A DNA stretch of 64,000 nucleotides from Hyphomicrobium methylovorum (GCF_013626205.1 NZ_QHJE01000001.1:1240001-1304000); one strand, 5' to 3'. Counted from the stretch's first letter, positions 38,745-48,562 are shown. Notes: generated by a model not told the origin, from the sequence alone. Program-made: numbers and translations.

Positions 38745-39161
38745 TCAGGCGACCTTGCGCTCGTATGTTTCGCCCGTCTGCTCGTCTCGCTCCAACAGCA
38801 CGAGACGATCGCGCGAGCGCTTCACCGGCAATTTGACCACCGGTGCAGCCACCGAGCCACCGGCTGCCGCCACACGCGGCGCAACCTCTGCGCAGTTTCC
38901 GATCATCATCGTCCAAAGCTCGGCGCACGCGTTGAAGTGGTGCATCGGCGATGGCGCCGGGCGCATGATTTCGTGAGTCCAGCGCATAAGCGCCTGAGCC
39001 TGACGCGCCTGCAGTCCTGCAATTTCCATCTGACTTGTACCGACAGCACGCATTAGCGGTTGCCAGAAATACGCAGTGGTATCAACGGTATCGAACAGAA
39101 TCTGAAAGTAAGAATAGTACAGTGAAGTATTACTATGCGAAGTTTCGGCATTATACGCCAT
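38745..39161 (-). CDS. hypothetical protein, possibly phasin-like
   Basis: ATG 39161 is supported by AAGGG seven bases upstream; the frame is open to 39290. The 138 residues are helical and amphipathic with aromatic residues (YYSYFQILFDTVDTTAYFWQ, RWTHEIM). This loosely resembles small phasins that coat polyhydroxyalkanoate granules, but I cannot confirm the family. The last 40 residues are basic. No granule synthase gene is nearby. It has its own upstream region with inverted and direct repeats. Confidence 0.6.
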   Translation of the reverse strand: MAYNAETSHSNTSLYYSYFQILFDTVDTTAYFWQPLMRAVGTSQMEIAGLQARQAQALMRWTHEIMRPAPSPMHHFNACAELWTMMIGNCAEVAPRVAAAGGSVAAPVVKLPVKRSRDRLVLLERDEQTGETYERKVA

Positions 39162-39478
39162 CTCGCAACCCTTCCCGCTACACACAACGCCCTCGAACTG
39201 TGCCAGGCACCTGGGTTCAAACCTCATTACATTTGAACCTCGGATGAATGTGCTTTGAGATAGCACGAAGGTGCAACCGTCGCACCTCACAGCTCCGTGC
39301 GGATTGTGTCGAAATACTCAATGGCTTGCCGTCGTTGGCTTACACGCTGTTGGCGCACAACCTCTCGCAGAGCGTGTAAATCTCACAAATACTCAATTAT
39401 AGCAGGTGGTTAATCGTTCTTGACGATTGTTCAACTGAGCTTATCACAGGAGAGGAATTAGTCGGTTGAGTAGCTGTT
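39162..39478. other. intergenic region with inverted and direct repeats
   Basis: This 317-base gap holds GGTTCAAA (39214-39221) and TTTGAACC (39232-39239), a perfect 8-bp inverted repeat with a 10-base spacer, 53 bases upstream of the possible phasin start. An 11-base direct repeat AAATACTCAAT occurs at 39312-39322 and 39387-39397. Both look like protein-binding sites. No gene is seen. Confidence 0.5.
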
Positions 39479-40330
39479 GTGAGTGCGTTCCGGGGAACCA
39501 ACCATTGGGGTTTGGTTGTTCGCGCCGTCGTCGCGAGCGGCGCCAGCGTGCTTTTTTCTGGATTGTCCTTCGCTCAGAGCTCTCTCCCTCAGCCGGAAAC
39601 AACTGAAAGTGCCCTTGGCTGGCGTGAGACTTGGGCGGGCGTGGACGCGGCCCGCGATCAGTGGATGTTTTATTCCGGCATGACGGTTGCCCCGTGGAGC
39701 CCGGATGCCCACTCGAACGGCATTCGTCTGCGGCTCTCGGGCGGATACGGACACTACGACTACACCGCCATGACGCCGCGCGCGCCTTGCGGAGATGCGA
39801 CCGTTGGCGATGCTTGCAGCGAGGATGGCCGGATCGCAAAACGTTACAGCGTGGCCCATTCGTATGCCCATGCGCTGGTTGGCTATCACTTTCGTCTCGG
39901 GGACTTGATTGCGAAGACGTTCGTCGGCGCGGCGATGTCGACCCAGAGCCATAAGAACAGCGAAACGCTTCATGCCAGCGACGGCACCAAGTTCGGTGCG
40001 ATAGGGGCTGTCGAACTCTGGCTCAATCTCGGTGAGCACGCCTACACCGCAGTCGACGCCAGCTATTCAACTGCGCGGGATGAGACGTCCGCGCGTTGGA
40101 GAGCAGGCTATCGGCTGCTTCCCTATCTCTCCATCGGTCCTGAGCTTCGATACGACAAAAACATCGAGACAGGAGAGGGCATTTGGAATGGCCGGGCTGG
40201 TGCATTCATCCGTTATGAATGGGCAGGCGGGGAGGTCTCGTTGGCAGGCGGTGTCGCGACGCGTGTAAGCGATTGGCAACAAGACGATAGCTCGCCCTAC
40301 GGAACACTGAACGTGCTCTTCCAATTCTAG
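39479..40330 (+). CDS. BcsS-like outer-membrane beta-barrel protein
   Basis: A signal peptide (about 1-32, ending FAQSS) precedes repeated amphipathic strands with alternating aromatic residues (GIRLRLSGGYGHYDYTAM, AHALVGYHFRLGDLIAKTFVG), and the protein ends in a terminal Phe (NVLFQF), as expected for an outer-membrane barrel. The pattern matches the cellulose-biosynthesis BcsS family, known from alphaproteobacteria, though no bcsA or bcsB lies nearby. Start GTG 39479 is not well supported: AGGAGAGG lies about 30 bases upstream. Role in cellulose or another exopolysaccharide is inferred. Confidence 0.72.
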   Translation: MSAFRGTNHWGLVVRAVVASGASVLFSGLSFAQSSLPQPETTESALGWRETWAGVDAARDQWMFYSGMTVAPWSPDAHSNGIRLRLSGGYGHYDYTAMTPRAPCGDATVGDACSEDGRIAKRYSVAHSYAHALVGYHFRLGDLIAKTFVGAAMSTQSHKNSETLHASDGTKFGAIGAVELWLNLGEHAYTAVDASYSTARDETSARWRAGYRLLPYLSIGPELRYDKNIETGEGIWNGRAGAFIRYEWAGGEVSLAGGVATRVSDWQQDDSSPYGTLNVLFQF

Positions 40331-40397
40331 CTGCACCGTGCCAGTTCTTTGACACAGCCGCGCGTTCCGACGCGCACGAAACTGGACGAGGATGTGC

Positions 40398-40703
40398 ATG
40401 AGAATGGCACCGGCCCCGGCTCTTTTTTTCGCCTTGGCGTTTCTGGCGCCGATGTTCGTTTCCCATGCTGCAAACGCGGGCGCATGCGCTGACTTCCAAG
40501 TGACCGCGCGCGGAGAGCAGTCGCGATACGAGTGGCTGGCCAAGGTCAAGACACGGGCTCACTGGCGCCAGAAAGTCAGAACGATGCCCGGCCTCGGCCC
40601 CGATTATTCCAATTGGGCCCGCGCGCAGAATACCGAGGAAAACTGCATGAGCGGCGGCTCGGGAACTGTTTGCACGTTCGTTGGAACGCCTTGCCTGCCC
40701 TGA
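40398..40703 (+). CDS. small secreted cysteine-containing protein
   Basis: ATG 40398 has GAGG six bases upstream (an ATG at 40392 is too close to it). The 101 residues have a signal peptide (APALFFALAFLAPMFVSHAANA) and a mature part with several cysteines (ACADF, ENCMSGGSGTVCTFVGTPCLP). The region KVKTRAHWRQKVRTMPGLG looks like a short alpha-helical core. No family recognised. It follows the BcsS-like gene by 67 bases and may be an envelope accessory protein. Confidence 0.65.
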   Translation: MRMAPAPALFFALAFLAPMFVSHAANAGACADFQVTARGEQSRYEWLAKVKTRAHWRQKVRTMPGLGPDYSNWARAQNTEENCMSGGSGTVCTFVGTPCLP

Positions 40704-41137
40704 TTGCAGGGCGTTCTCGTTCGCTCACAGCGGACGCATGTTGTATGTGCTTTTCTGGCACACCTCACGGTCAATTCGCTTTGAAAGCACGGCGAGTTAC
40801 AGTGATTGTCTTGCAAGTTCGCATGCGCGACCCAATCATCTCCCCGGCGATATTGCACACTAGTCATTCGCATTGACTCGACGCGGTTGGCTACGGTGCG
40901 CCTGTCGCTCAAAAGCCCGCCCAGTTGCGTGCTGGCGGAGGTGAAGGAGTATTGGGCTGCGGGTCCCATCGCTCCTTCTCCTCGGCACCGTCTTAGGCAC
41001 TCTCATACGATATTTACCCTTGTTCCCTGAGGAACAGCGGATTCTCCAAAACGAACATCTATTCGCCTTGACGAGTTCACAATCCTTCGACAAACAGAAC
41101 GTCGATTCTTTTTGGGAACCCGAGACGAGGCTGGGTG
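40704..41137. other. intergenic region before the TetR gene
   Basis: About 430 bases without a credible gene. TCGAC (41087-41091) and GTCGA (41101-41105) form a short inverted repeat about 30 bases before the regulator start, a plausible but weak operator. An ORF-like stretch exists on both strands but lacks codon bias or family resemblance. Confidence 0.4.
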
Positions 41138-41779
41138 ATGCCGAGACTGAGGCCCGATACGCAGCGTGCGAGACGAGAAAAAATTCTCGACGCAGCGCTG
41201 ACCTGCTTTTCCAGAGGCGGATTTCACGCGACGACGATGCAGTCCATTTGCCGGGAGGCAGGGATTAGCCCTGGATCGCTTTATGTCTACTTCAATAGCA
41301 AAGAAGCGTTGATCGAGGGGCTGTGCGAACGCGACCGGGCGGAATTCGCTGAGCGCTTCGCCGTGCTTGCAAATGCGCCTGACTTGCTGGAAGCGCTTTC
41401 CGCAATCGGCGAACACTACTTCATCGATGAATCTCCGGAGCGGCAACGCTTTGCGATGGAGATGGGTGTTGAAGCGACACGCAACCCACGCATCGCCGAC
41501 ATCTTCATGAAGGTCGACAAGTATTGCAGCGAAAGTTTCGAAGCGCTGTTTCAACGCATGAAGGATGAGAAAAGAATTGCGCCAACCATCGATATTCCGA
41601 GGTTGGCGAAAGTCTTGAGCGTCCTTGGCGACGGATTGTTTTGGCGCCGAGCCATCGAGCCCAATGTCGATATGCGCGCCATTTTGCCGGTGATGATCCA
41701 GATGATCGGCAGTCTTCTGAATCCGGTAGAGCGCGCCCCGCGCAGCCAATCCGCCAAAACGCACGAGGCGCGCGTATGA
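41138..41779 (+). CDS. TetR/AcrR-family transcriptional regulator
   Basis: The N-terminal helix-turn-helix is typical (ARREKILDAALTCFSRGGFHATTMQSICREAGISPGSLYVYF, residues about 10-55), with the NSKEALIEGL end. The C-terminal ligand domain is divergent. ATG 41138 follows GAGG by seven bases. The gene overlaps the next by 4 bases (ATGA), so the repressor is co-transcribed with the efflux pump it most likely controls. The inducer is unknown. Confidence 0.93.
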   Translation: MPRLRPDTQRARREKILDAALTCFSRGGFHATTMQSICREAGISPGSLYVYFNSKEALIEGLCERDRAEFAERFAVLANAPDLLEALSAIGEHYFIDESPERQRFAMEMGVEATRNPRIADIFMKVDKYCSESFEALFQRMKDEKRIAPTIDIPRLAKVLSVLGDGLFWRRAIEPNVDMRAILPVMIQMIGSLLNPVERAPRSQSAKTHEARV

Positions 41780-42990
41780 CTTGGACGAAATTTTTCGTGC
41801 TCTTGTTCTTGATCGCCGCCGGAACGGGCGGCTTGTACATGTTCATCGAGAACAAACGGAATGCAGAGGTGCAGGCTGCACGGCTTGAAGCTGCGAAACC
41901 CGTCGTGGAACCTGCCATCACCGTTTCAAAAGCGAAGATGGAGGAGTTCGTTCAAACGGCAATCGTCTCAGGTTCGCTGATACCGCGCGAAGAGATCCTC
42001 GTTTCGCCCGAGGTTGAGGGTTTGCGCGTTCTCGAATTGCTCGCTGATGAAGGCGACAAGGTCAAGAAAGGCCAAGTGCTCGCCCGGCTCGTTGCGGAAC
42101 AGCTGAATGCACAGCTCGCGCAGAACACCGCCAATCTCGCGCGCGCAACCGCTGCCATCGCCCAGGCCGAAAGCCAGATCGCACAGGCTGAAGCGCAAGC
42201 AAAGGAAGCGGCCGCACAACTCGAACGCGCGGAGCCCCTGAAGAAATCGGGCTATCTTTCGGGATCGACATACGACCAGCGCGAAAGCGCCGCGCGTACG
42301 ACCGCCTCCCAAGTGATCGCTGCTCGCGACGGACTTACCGCTGCCAAAGCTGAGAAAGCCCAGGTCGAAGCTCAGGGCCGGGAAATGTTGTGGCGGCGGA
42401 ATAACACCGACGTCACCGCGCCTAAGGATGGCATCATCAGCCGCCGAACGGCCCGCATCGGTGCGATGGCGTCTGCTGTCGGTGAGCCGATGTTCCGCGT
42501 CATCGAGAACGGCGAGATCGAACTCGATGCGGAAATCGTTGAGACGGAAATGAAGAACGTGAAGGTCGGCCAGAAGGCGATCGTCACCGTTCCGCAGATC
42601 GGCGATTTTGAAGGGCGCGTGCGGCTCGTTTCGCCAGAAATCGATAAGACGACGCGTCTCGGCCGCGTGAGGATTTTCCTTGGCGCGAACCCTCAGATTC
42701 GCATCGGATCGTATGCTCATGGCCAGATTGAAACGGCGCGCAGCCGCGGCATCGCGGTTCCGACGTCTGCCGTCAATTTCGAGCACGGTACGGTTTCGGT
42801 TCAGGTGGTCAAAGACAAGAAGGTTCAGAAGCGTTTCGTAACAGCCGGGTTGATAACCGGCGATCTGGTCGAAATCACCCAAGGCCTTTCGGAGGGCGAC
42901 CTTGTCGTGACGCGCGCGGGCACGTTCCTACGCGACGGCGATATGGTGCGTCCGATCGTTCCTGAGCCGGCGCTAAGCGAGGCTCGCTAA
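41776..42990 (+). CDS. RND efflux periplasmic adaptor
   Basis: Membrane-fusion protein linking an RND pump to an outer-membrane channel. ATG 41776 overlaps the TetR stop (4 bases); the open frame continues upstream inside the regulator. One N-terminal anchor (FFVLLFLIAAGTGGLYMFI), biotinyl-lipoyl halves (SGSLIPREEILVSPEVEG... and TAPKDGIISRRTARIG), an Ala/Gln-rich alpha-helical hairpin and a C-terminal beta-barrel. The TAATG overlap couples it to the transporter. No outer-membrane factor gene is adjacent. Confidence 0.93.
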   Translation: MTWTKFFVLLFLIAAGTGGLYMFIENKRNAEVQAARLEAAKPVVEPAITVSKAKMEEFVQTAIVSGSLIPREEILVSPEVEGLRVLELLADEGDKVKKGQVLARLVAEQLNAQLAQNTANLARATAAIAQAESQIAQAEAQAKEAAAQLERAEPLKKSGYLSGSTYDQRESAARTTASQVIAARDGLTAAKAEKAQVEAQGREMLWRRNNTDVTAPKDGIISRRTARIGAMASAVGEPMFRVIENGEIELDAEIVETEMKNVKVGQKAIVTVPQIGDFEGRVRLVSPEIDKTTRLGRVRIFLGANPQIRIGSYAHGQIETARSRGIAVPTSAVNFEHGTVSVQVVKDKKVQKRFVTAGLITGDLVEITQGLSEGDLVVTRAGTFLRDGDMVRPIVPEPALSEAR

Positions 42991-45900
42991 TGCGGATCAA
43001 CGTTTCTGCATGGTCCATCCGGCGTCCTGTTCCGGCGATCGTTCTGTTCGCCGTGCTGATGCTGCTTGGCACGTTGAGCTTCATGCAGATGCCGGTGACC
43101 CGGTTTCCGAACATCGATATTCCGCTCGTTTCCGTCATTGTCACGCAATCCGGCGCGGCTCCTGCCGAACTCGAAACGCAAGTCACAAAGATCGTCGAAG
43201 ACTCGGTCGCCAATATCACGGGCGTGAAGCACATCACGTCGACGCTGACCGACGGCACGTCATCGACGATCATTGAATTTCGCCTGGAGACCAACACCGA
43301 TCGCGCTTTGAATGACGTCAAAGATGCGATTGCAAAAGTGCGCGCAAATCTTCCGCGGACGATCGATGAACCCATCATCGAGAGGATTGACGTCGAAGGA
43401 CAGCCGATCCTGACGTACGCGGCGACGTCGCCCGGAATGACGCTGGAAGAGTTGTCGTGGCACGTGGACGACGTCATCAAGCGCCGGATGCAGGCGACGA
43501 AGGGCGTGGGCCGCGTCGAGCGCTATGGCGGTGTCGATCGCGAAATTCGCGTCAATCTCAATCCCGATAAGCTGCTGGCTTACGGTATCACCGCGGCCGA
43601 GGTGAACCGGCAAGTCCGTTCAACAAACGTCGATCTTGGCTCCGGCCGAGGCGAGGTTGGCGGACAGGAACAGGCGATCCGCATTCTGGCCGGTGCGCGG
43701 CGTGTGCAGGTGCTTGCTGATGCGAAGATCATGCTTCCGGGCGGGCGCGAAGTTCGCCTCAAGGATCTCGGACAAGTCATCGACGACGCCAGCGAGCAGC
43801 GCTCGTTCAGTCGTCTCGATAGCCAGCCTGTCGTTTCGTTCTCCGTGTTTCGAACCAAAGGAACGAGCGAGCTCTCGGTTGCTGATGCCGTTGACGCTTC
43901 GCTTAAAGAACTCCAAGCGGCGTACCCGAACGTAAACATCACTCTCATCGACGATGCGGTGGCCTATACGCGCGGCAACTATGTTGCCGCGATGGAAGCG
44001 CTGATCGAAGGCGCCGTGCTCGCCGTGATTGTCGTGTTCGTTTTCTTGCGAAACTGGCGCGCAACGCTGATTTCGGCGATCGCCTTGCCACTCGCGGCGA
44101 TACCGACGTTTTGGGCAATGAGCGCGATGGGATTTTCCCTGAACCTCGTCAGCCTGCTTGGAATAACCCTCGCCACAGGCATACTCGTGGACGATGCGAT
44201 CGTCGAGATCGAGAACATCGTGCGCCACATGCACCAGGGTAAGTCGCCATATCGCGCGGCCCTTGAAGCGGCGGACGAAATCGGTCTGGCTGTGATCGCG
44301 ATTACGCTGACGATCGTCGCGATCTTTGCGCCGGTTTCGTTCATGGGCGGCATTGCAGGACAGTACTTCCGGCAGTTCGGCATGACCGTTGCCGTTGCCG
44401 TGTTGATATCGCTTCTGGTCGCGCGGCTCATTACGCCGATGATGGCCGCTTATCTCATGCGTCCTATTCCAGAGAAGCCGCATGTCGATGGCTGGCTGAT
44501 GCGCTTCTATACGCGGTTTCTCGAAGCGACATTGAATTGGCGCTACCTGACGCTCGTCTCCGGCGTCGCACTGTTTTCCACTGCCATCTACGCGACGTCG
44601 CTGCTTCCCACCGGCTTCCTTCCGGATGAAGACACGGCGCGCATTGTCGTGGCTGTTGAATTTCCACCAGGCACGAAGCTCGATGATACGCGTATCAAAA
44701 CCGATGAGATGGCGCGCATTCTGCGTTCAATCCCCGAGGTGCATCAGGTCTTCGTGCTCGGCGGAACCAGTCCCACGGGACAATTGGATGTGCGGCGCGC
44801 GTCAGTATTCGTACAGCTGACGCCGAAGAATGAGCGGAAGATTACGCAGAAGCAGCTCAGCACGATCATTGCGGCGAAGCTGGGCGACGTTCCCGATAGT
44901 CGCGCCTGGTACATCAACGACCGGGGTGAGCGCGAACTCTCATTCTCGATGCTGTCACGCAACGGCGATGACTTGAACGCGGCGATCGGCAAAGTCGAAG
45001 TTGGCTTGCGCGAGATTCCGGGTTTCCGCAACGTCGCGGCCTCCGGCTCCACCGAGCGGCCTGAAATTCAGATCATCCCGCGTCTCGACGAAGCTGCGCG
45101 CCTTGGTGTAGCGCCCGATCAGATTGCCGAAACCATTCGCGTCGCGACGATCGGAGATGCGGAATTCAATCTGGCTAAATACACGCTCGGCGACCGGCAG
45201 ATTCCAATCCGCGTGCAGCTTGAAGAACGCATGCGCACGCAGCTCAAGCGCATCGAACAACTCCGCGTCACCAATGCTTCGGGCAAAGCCATTCCGCTGA
45301 CCGCTGTCGCGACCGTCAGCCTTGGAAGCGGGCCTGCGTCGATCGAACGTTTCGACCGGCTGCGGCGCGCCGTTGTCGGCGTCGATCTCGATCGGGGCGT
45401 TCCGATGAGCGTTGCGCGCGAAAAGTTTCTCAAGGTGATCGAAGATCAAAAGCTGCCCGCGACCGTGACGCTGCAGCCCTCGGGTGACGCGGAAGTGCAG
45501 GACGAAGTGGCCAATGGCTTCATGACGGCCATGGGAACCGGCATTCTGATCGTTCTTGGATTGCTGATCCTGTTGTTCGGCAGCGTGTTTCAACCGATCA
45601 CCATTTTGCTGTCGCTGCCGCTTTCGTTCGGCGGCGTGGTGGTCAGCCTGTTGCTCACCGACAATTCGATCAGCATGCCCGTTTACATCGGGTTGCTGAT
45701 GCTGATGGGTATCGTGACGAAGAACGCGATCATGCTCGTCGACTTTGCGATTGAAGAAATTGCGGCTGGCGTCGACCGGCGCGAGGCCATCATTGATGCC
45801 GGTCGCAAGCGCGCTCGTCCGATCATCATGACAACGCTCGCGATGGCGGCCGGCATGCTTCCCAGCGCCCTTGCATTTGGTGACGGCGGCGAATTCCGTG

Positions 45901-46130
45901 CGCCGATGGCCATTGCGGTGATCGGCGGCCTTCTGGTCTCGACGCTGCTGTCGCTCGTGTTCGTCCCCTCGTTCTTTACCGTAATGGACGATTTCGGATG
46001 GTTGATGGAGCGGATCTTCGGCCGCTTTATCGGGCCGCGCGATGAGCCGGGCGAAGAGAACCCTGCTGTCCATAAGGCACGCGAAGCCGAACCGGCTGCC
46101 GGAAAGCCCGCACCTCCGGTCACCTCGTAA
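42990..46130 (+). CDS. RND efflux transporter (AcrB/MexF-like)
   Basis: Inner-membrane proton/drug antiporter of 1046 residues, with twelve predicted helices and two large periplasmic loops. The N-terminus (RPVPAIVLFAVLMLLG) and repeated motifs GIVTKNAIMLVDFAIE and LTIVAIFAPVSFMGGIAGQYF identify the HAE-1 family. The proton-relay Asp pair appears in GILVDDAIVEIENIV. Start overlaps the adaptor stop by one base. Substrate spectrum cannot be inferred. Confidence 0.95.
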   Translation: MRINVSAWSIRRPVPAIVLFAVLMLLGTLSFMQMPVTRFPNIDIPLVSVIVTQSGAAPAELETQVTKIVEDSVANITGVKHITSTLTDGTSSTIIEFRLETNTDRALNDVKDAIAKVRANLPRTIDEPIIERIDVEGQPILTYAATSPGMTLEELSWHVDDVIKRRMQATKGVGRVERYGGVDREIRVNLNPDKLLAYGITAAEVNRQVRSTNVDLGSGRGEVGGQEQAIRILAGARRVQVLADAKIMLPGGREVRLKDLGQVIDDASEQRSFSRLDSQPVVSFSVFRTKGTSELSVADAVDASLKELQAAYPNVNITLIDDAVAYTRGNYVAAMEALIEGAVLAVIVVFVFLRNWRATLISAIALPLAAIPTFWAMSAMGFSLNLVSLLGITLATGILVDDAIVEIENIVRHMHQGKSPYRAALEAADEIGLAVIAITLTIVAIFAPVSFMGGIAGQYFRQFGMTVAVAVLISLLVARLITPMMAAYLMRPIPEKPHVDGWLMRFYTRFLEATLNWRYLTLVSGVALFSTAIYATSLLPTGFLPDEDTARIVVAVEFPPGTKLDDTRIKTDEMARILRSIPEVHQVFVLGGTSPTGQLDVRRASVFVQLTPKNERKITQKQLSTIIAAKLGDVPDSRAWYINDRGERELSFSMLSRNGDDLNAAIGKVEVGLREIPGFRNVAASGSTERPEIQIIPRLDEAARLGVAPDQIAETIRVATIGDAEFNLAKYTLGDRQIPIRVQLEERMRTQLKRIEQLRVTNASGKAIPLTAVATVSLGSGPASIERFDRLRRAVVGVDLDRGVPMSVAREKFLKVIEDQKLPATVTLQPSGDAEVQDEVANGFMTAMGTGILIVLGLLILLFGSVFQPITILLSLPLSFGGVVVSLLLTDNSISMPVYIGLLMLMGIVTKNAIMLVDFAIEEIAAGVDRREAIIDAGRKRARPIIMTTLAMAAGMLPSALAFGDGGEFRAPMAIAVIGGLLVSTLLSLVFVPSFFTVMDDFGWLMERIFGRFIGPRDEPGEENPAVHKAREAEPAAGKPAPPVTS

Positions 46131-46222
46131 TAATTTCGAACCCATTTGCCGATTGGAGAATTGTACGAGGCGCTGCTCGTCACTACGTTCGTGCGCGGGC
46201 ACTTAACCCAAGGATGAACGCC

Positions 46223-47341
46223 ATGTTCGACGCGAAATCAATTCTCGAAAGTATCGTGCGCGGGGCTGCTCCAGCCCAGCAGAACCAGGGAGGCGGAGGC
46301 GGCGGTCTCGGCGATATTCTGAGCGAGATCGGTCGAAGTCTTTCCCAGCCGTCCAGCGGCTCACCGGCTGGCGGTACTGAAGGCGGAAACGGAAACAGCA
46401 AAGGTCTTGGTGACATCCTCGGCGATCTTGCCCGTCAGTTCGGCCAGCCGTCCTCAGGCGAGACTGCCGGACGCCCTGCCTCCAGTTCCACCGGCTCTGC
46501 TCAAGATGGCGGGACGCCGGAACTCGGCGATATCCTGGCGCAGATTAAAGACAAGCTTGGGCAGGCAGGCGGTTCCGTTACCGACGGCGGCAGCATCACC
46601 GACATTCTCGGCAAGATCTTCTCGCAGGCGGTGCAAGGTGTCGGAGAGGGCGCTGCGCACGCCGGTCAAGCAACTGGCGCGAGCGACGCTCTCGGAAGGA
46701 TTGCCTCTGACCCGCAGGCAGCGCAGGTTCTAGAGCAATTGAAGAATGCCGTGCGCAATAGCCCGTTTGGTGCTGGCGCTGCGGCTGGCGGTCTTGGCGG
46801 ACTGATACTCGGCACGCAGACTGGGCGATCGCTTGCTTCGAGCGCTGCACGACTTGGCGCACTCGCGATGATCGGTGGGCTCGCTTACAAGGCAATGCAG
46901 AATTACCAGGCAGGCAAGCCGCTCATCACCGGCGCCACGGCAACGGTTGCGCCGCCAGCCGGCTCCGGGTTTGAAGCTGCTGCCGTCACCAACGATGCGG
47001 CTGTTCACTACATCCAAGCGATGATTGCTGCCGCCGCTGCGGACGGACGCATCGATGCCGCCGAACATGACAAGCTCGTCGCGAGCTTCGGCGAATCCGG
47101 AATTGGCGGTGAGGCCGAAGCTTTTCTCGCGCAGGAACTCAACAACCCGCGTTCCGTTCAAGAGTTGGCCGCGTCGGTCGCCTCCCCCCAAGAAGCTATT
47201 CAGCTTTACACGGCTGCGCGGATTGCCGTCGCGGATAAGTCGCCCGCCGAACAGAACTTCCTGGCGGAACTCGCGCGTGCGCTCAACATCGATCCGAAGC
47301 TTGCCGCGCACGTCGATGCAACGGCGCAGGCCGCGGCTTAG
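46223..47341 (+). CDS. DUF533/TerB-like inner membrane protein
   Basis: ATG 46223 has AAGGA eight bases upstream; ATG 46214 is too close to it. The first 170 residues are low-complexity Gly/Ser repeats with recurring LGDIL motifs (GGLGDILSEI, KGLGDILGDLA, PELGDILAQI), then a glycine-zipper-like segment (GAGAAAGGLGGLILGTQTG) and a DUF533 domain related to TerB and YebE (DAAVHYIQAMIAAAAADGRIDAAEHDKLV). The domain's acidic cluster is present. Role unknown; likely envelope stress. Confidence 0.85.
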   Translation: MFDAKSILESIVRGAAPAQQNQGGGGGGLGDILSEIGRSLSQPSSGSPAGGTEGGNGNSKGLGDILGDLARQFGQPSSGETAGRPASSSTGSAQDGGTPELGDILAQIKDKLGQAGGSVTDGGSITDILGKIFSQAVQGVGEGAAHAGQATGASDALGRIASDPQAAQVLEQLKNAVRNSPFGAGAAAGGLGGLILGTQTGRSLASSAARLGALAMIGGLAYKAMQNYQAGKPLITGATATVAPPAGSGFEAAAVTNDAAVHYIQAMIAAAAADGRIDAAEHDKLVASFGESGIGGEAEAFLAQELNNPRSVQELAASVASPQEAIQLYTAARIAVADKSPAEQNFLAELARALNIDPKLAAHVDATAQAAA

Positions 47342-47402
47342 ACCTCTGGGGTCTTACGGCGATTTCCTCGTTGAGTGCGGGGTCGCGTTACGAAGAAACA
47401 AA

Positions 47403-47427
47403 AAAGGCGCCCACAACGGGCGCCTTT
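47403..47427. terminator. bidirectional terminator between DUF533 and exporter genes
   Basis: AAAGGCGCCC (47403-47412) pairs with GGGCGCCTTT (47418-47427) around ACAAC. It sits between the convergent DUF533 gene (stop 47341) and the exporter adaptor (stop 47453) and has flanking A and T runs, so it can serve both directions. Confidence 0.85.
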
Positions 47428-47452
47428 CTCATATCCGTATCCGGAATTCCGA

Positions 47453-48562
47453 TCAGTTCGTCTTCGATGTCGCCGCAGAGGCGTCAGACGACTTCTGATT
47501 GCTGTCGAGCTTGAAGAACGTGTCGACACGCATGCCGGTAAAGAGCGGCGGGTGGCCATCAAGAGATACCATCACCTCAACGACCTCGACGTCGTTCGGG
47601 CGACGCGGGCCACGGGTTGCAATGCGCGGCGCGCCAAGCGACTGCGAAATCGACGTGACAGTTCCGTCGAACGTCTGATCCGGGAAGGCATCAGCCTTGA
47701 CGACGACGCGCTGGCCCACGTGAACCTTGCCCGCATCGCGCTCTTCGACTTCAGCGCGGAGACGAAGCGATGACATATCGCCAAACACGACTGCTGCGCT
47801 CTCTGGCGACGGCGCGGCCGTTTCACCAACACGAGCAAGCGTGTTCAACACCGTTCCATCAGCCGGTGCGCGGATGCGCGTGCGCTCAAGAGCCAGCTCT
47901 GCCGACGTCAGATCGGCGCGTGCAAGCGCAAGAGAGGCTTCCAGCCGCTGCTGCAGCGGCATGTCGGGCTTGGCGTTGATCGCGGCTAGCTTGTCATGCG
48001 CCGCTTTCAGCGCGTCTTCCTTTTTCGTGACGTTATCGCGCGCAGTTTCCACCGCCTCGCTGGTACCGTTCGCGTTCTTCTCAGCGCGATACGCAGCGTC
48101 GAACGCTTCCCAAGCCGCAAAGACTTCGCGATGGGCTTTGGCTACCGCGTCTTCAGCGTTGCGACGATCCTGTGCGAGGCCCGTGACCTGCTCTTCGCTG
48201 CGCTCACGTTCGCGCACGCTTTCTTCAGCGGCCGCGGCATGAAGCTTGGCGTAGTAATCCTGGTCATCGAGGCGCAAAAGCAAGTCGCCCTTCTTGACCT
48301 GATCGTTCGTCTTCGCGAGCACTTCGACGATCTTGCCGCCGACTTCGCCAGCGATGCGGACTTCACCGTTTTTCGGTTCGACGCGGCCCGTGGCGGAGGC
48401 TGCCCATTGGGCAACCGGAGCGGGCGTATCGGCGTGCGCTGAGCCCGCCAAATCGCTCAGCGAGCCGCGGTTTTCGATCAGCTGGAATCCGAAGCCGATG
48501 GCGACCGCGATCGCTGTTCCCAGCAGTACGGTCGAGATCGCGGGATCAATTTTCTTAAGCAT
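47453..48562 (-). CDS. HlyD-family ABC-exporter adaptor (DevB-like)
   Basis: Membrane-fusion subunit of an export system. N-terminal anchor (STVLLGTAIAVAIGFGFQLI), lipoyl halves (ATGRVEPKNGEVRIAGEVGGKI and RTRIRAPADGTVLNTLARVGE) and a long coiled-coil hairpin between. It overlaps the upstream ATPase gene by 8 bases. The permease-ATPase-adaptor set matches DevBCA-type exporters of cyanobacteria and proteobacteria that move lipids or peptides to the outer membrane; substrate unknown. Confidence 0.9.
   Translation of the reverse strand: MLKKIDPAISTVLLGTAIAVAIGFGFQLIENRGSLSDLAGSAHADTPAPVAQWAASATGRVEPKNGEVRIAGEVGGKIVEVLAKTNDQVKKGDLLLRLDDQDYYAKLHAAAAEESVRERERSEEQVTGLAQDRRNAEDAVAKAHREVFAAWEAFDAAYRAEKNANGTSEAVETARDNVTKKEDALKAAHDKLAAINAKPDMPLQQRLEASLALARADLTSAELALERTRIRAPADGTVLNTLARVGETAAPSPESAAVVFGDMSSLRLRAEVEERDAGKVHVGQRVVVKADAFPDQTFDGTVTSISQSLGAPRIATRGPRRPNDVEVVEVMVSLDGHPPLFTGMRVDTFFKLDSNQKSSDASAATSKTN

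Noticed and set aside
41641-41775. Upstream extension of the RND adaptor inside the TetR gene
   Set aside because: The ATGA overlap at 41776 gives a normal membrane-fusion protein; the extension has no hydrophobic or family features.
46223-46730. Repeated LGDIL and Gly/Ser blocks as a DNA repeat or CRISPR
   Set aside because: They are protein-level low-complexity repeats inside the DUF533 gene; spacing and bases vary.
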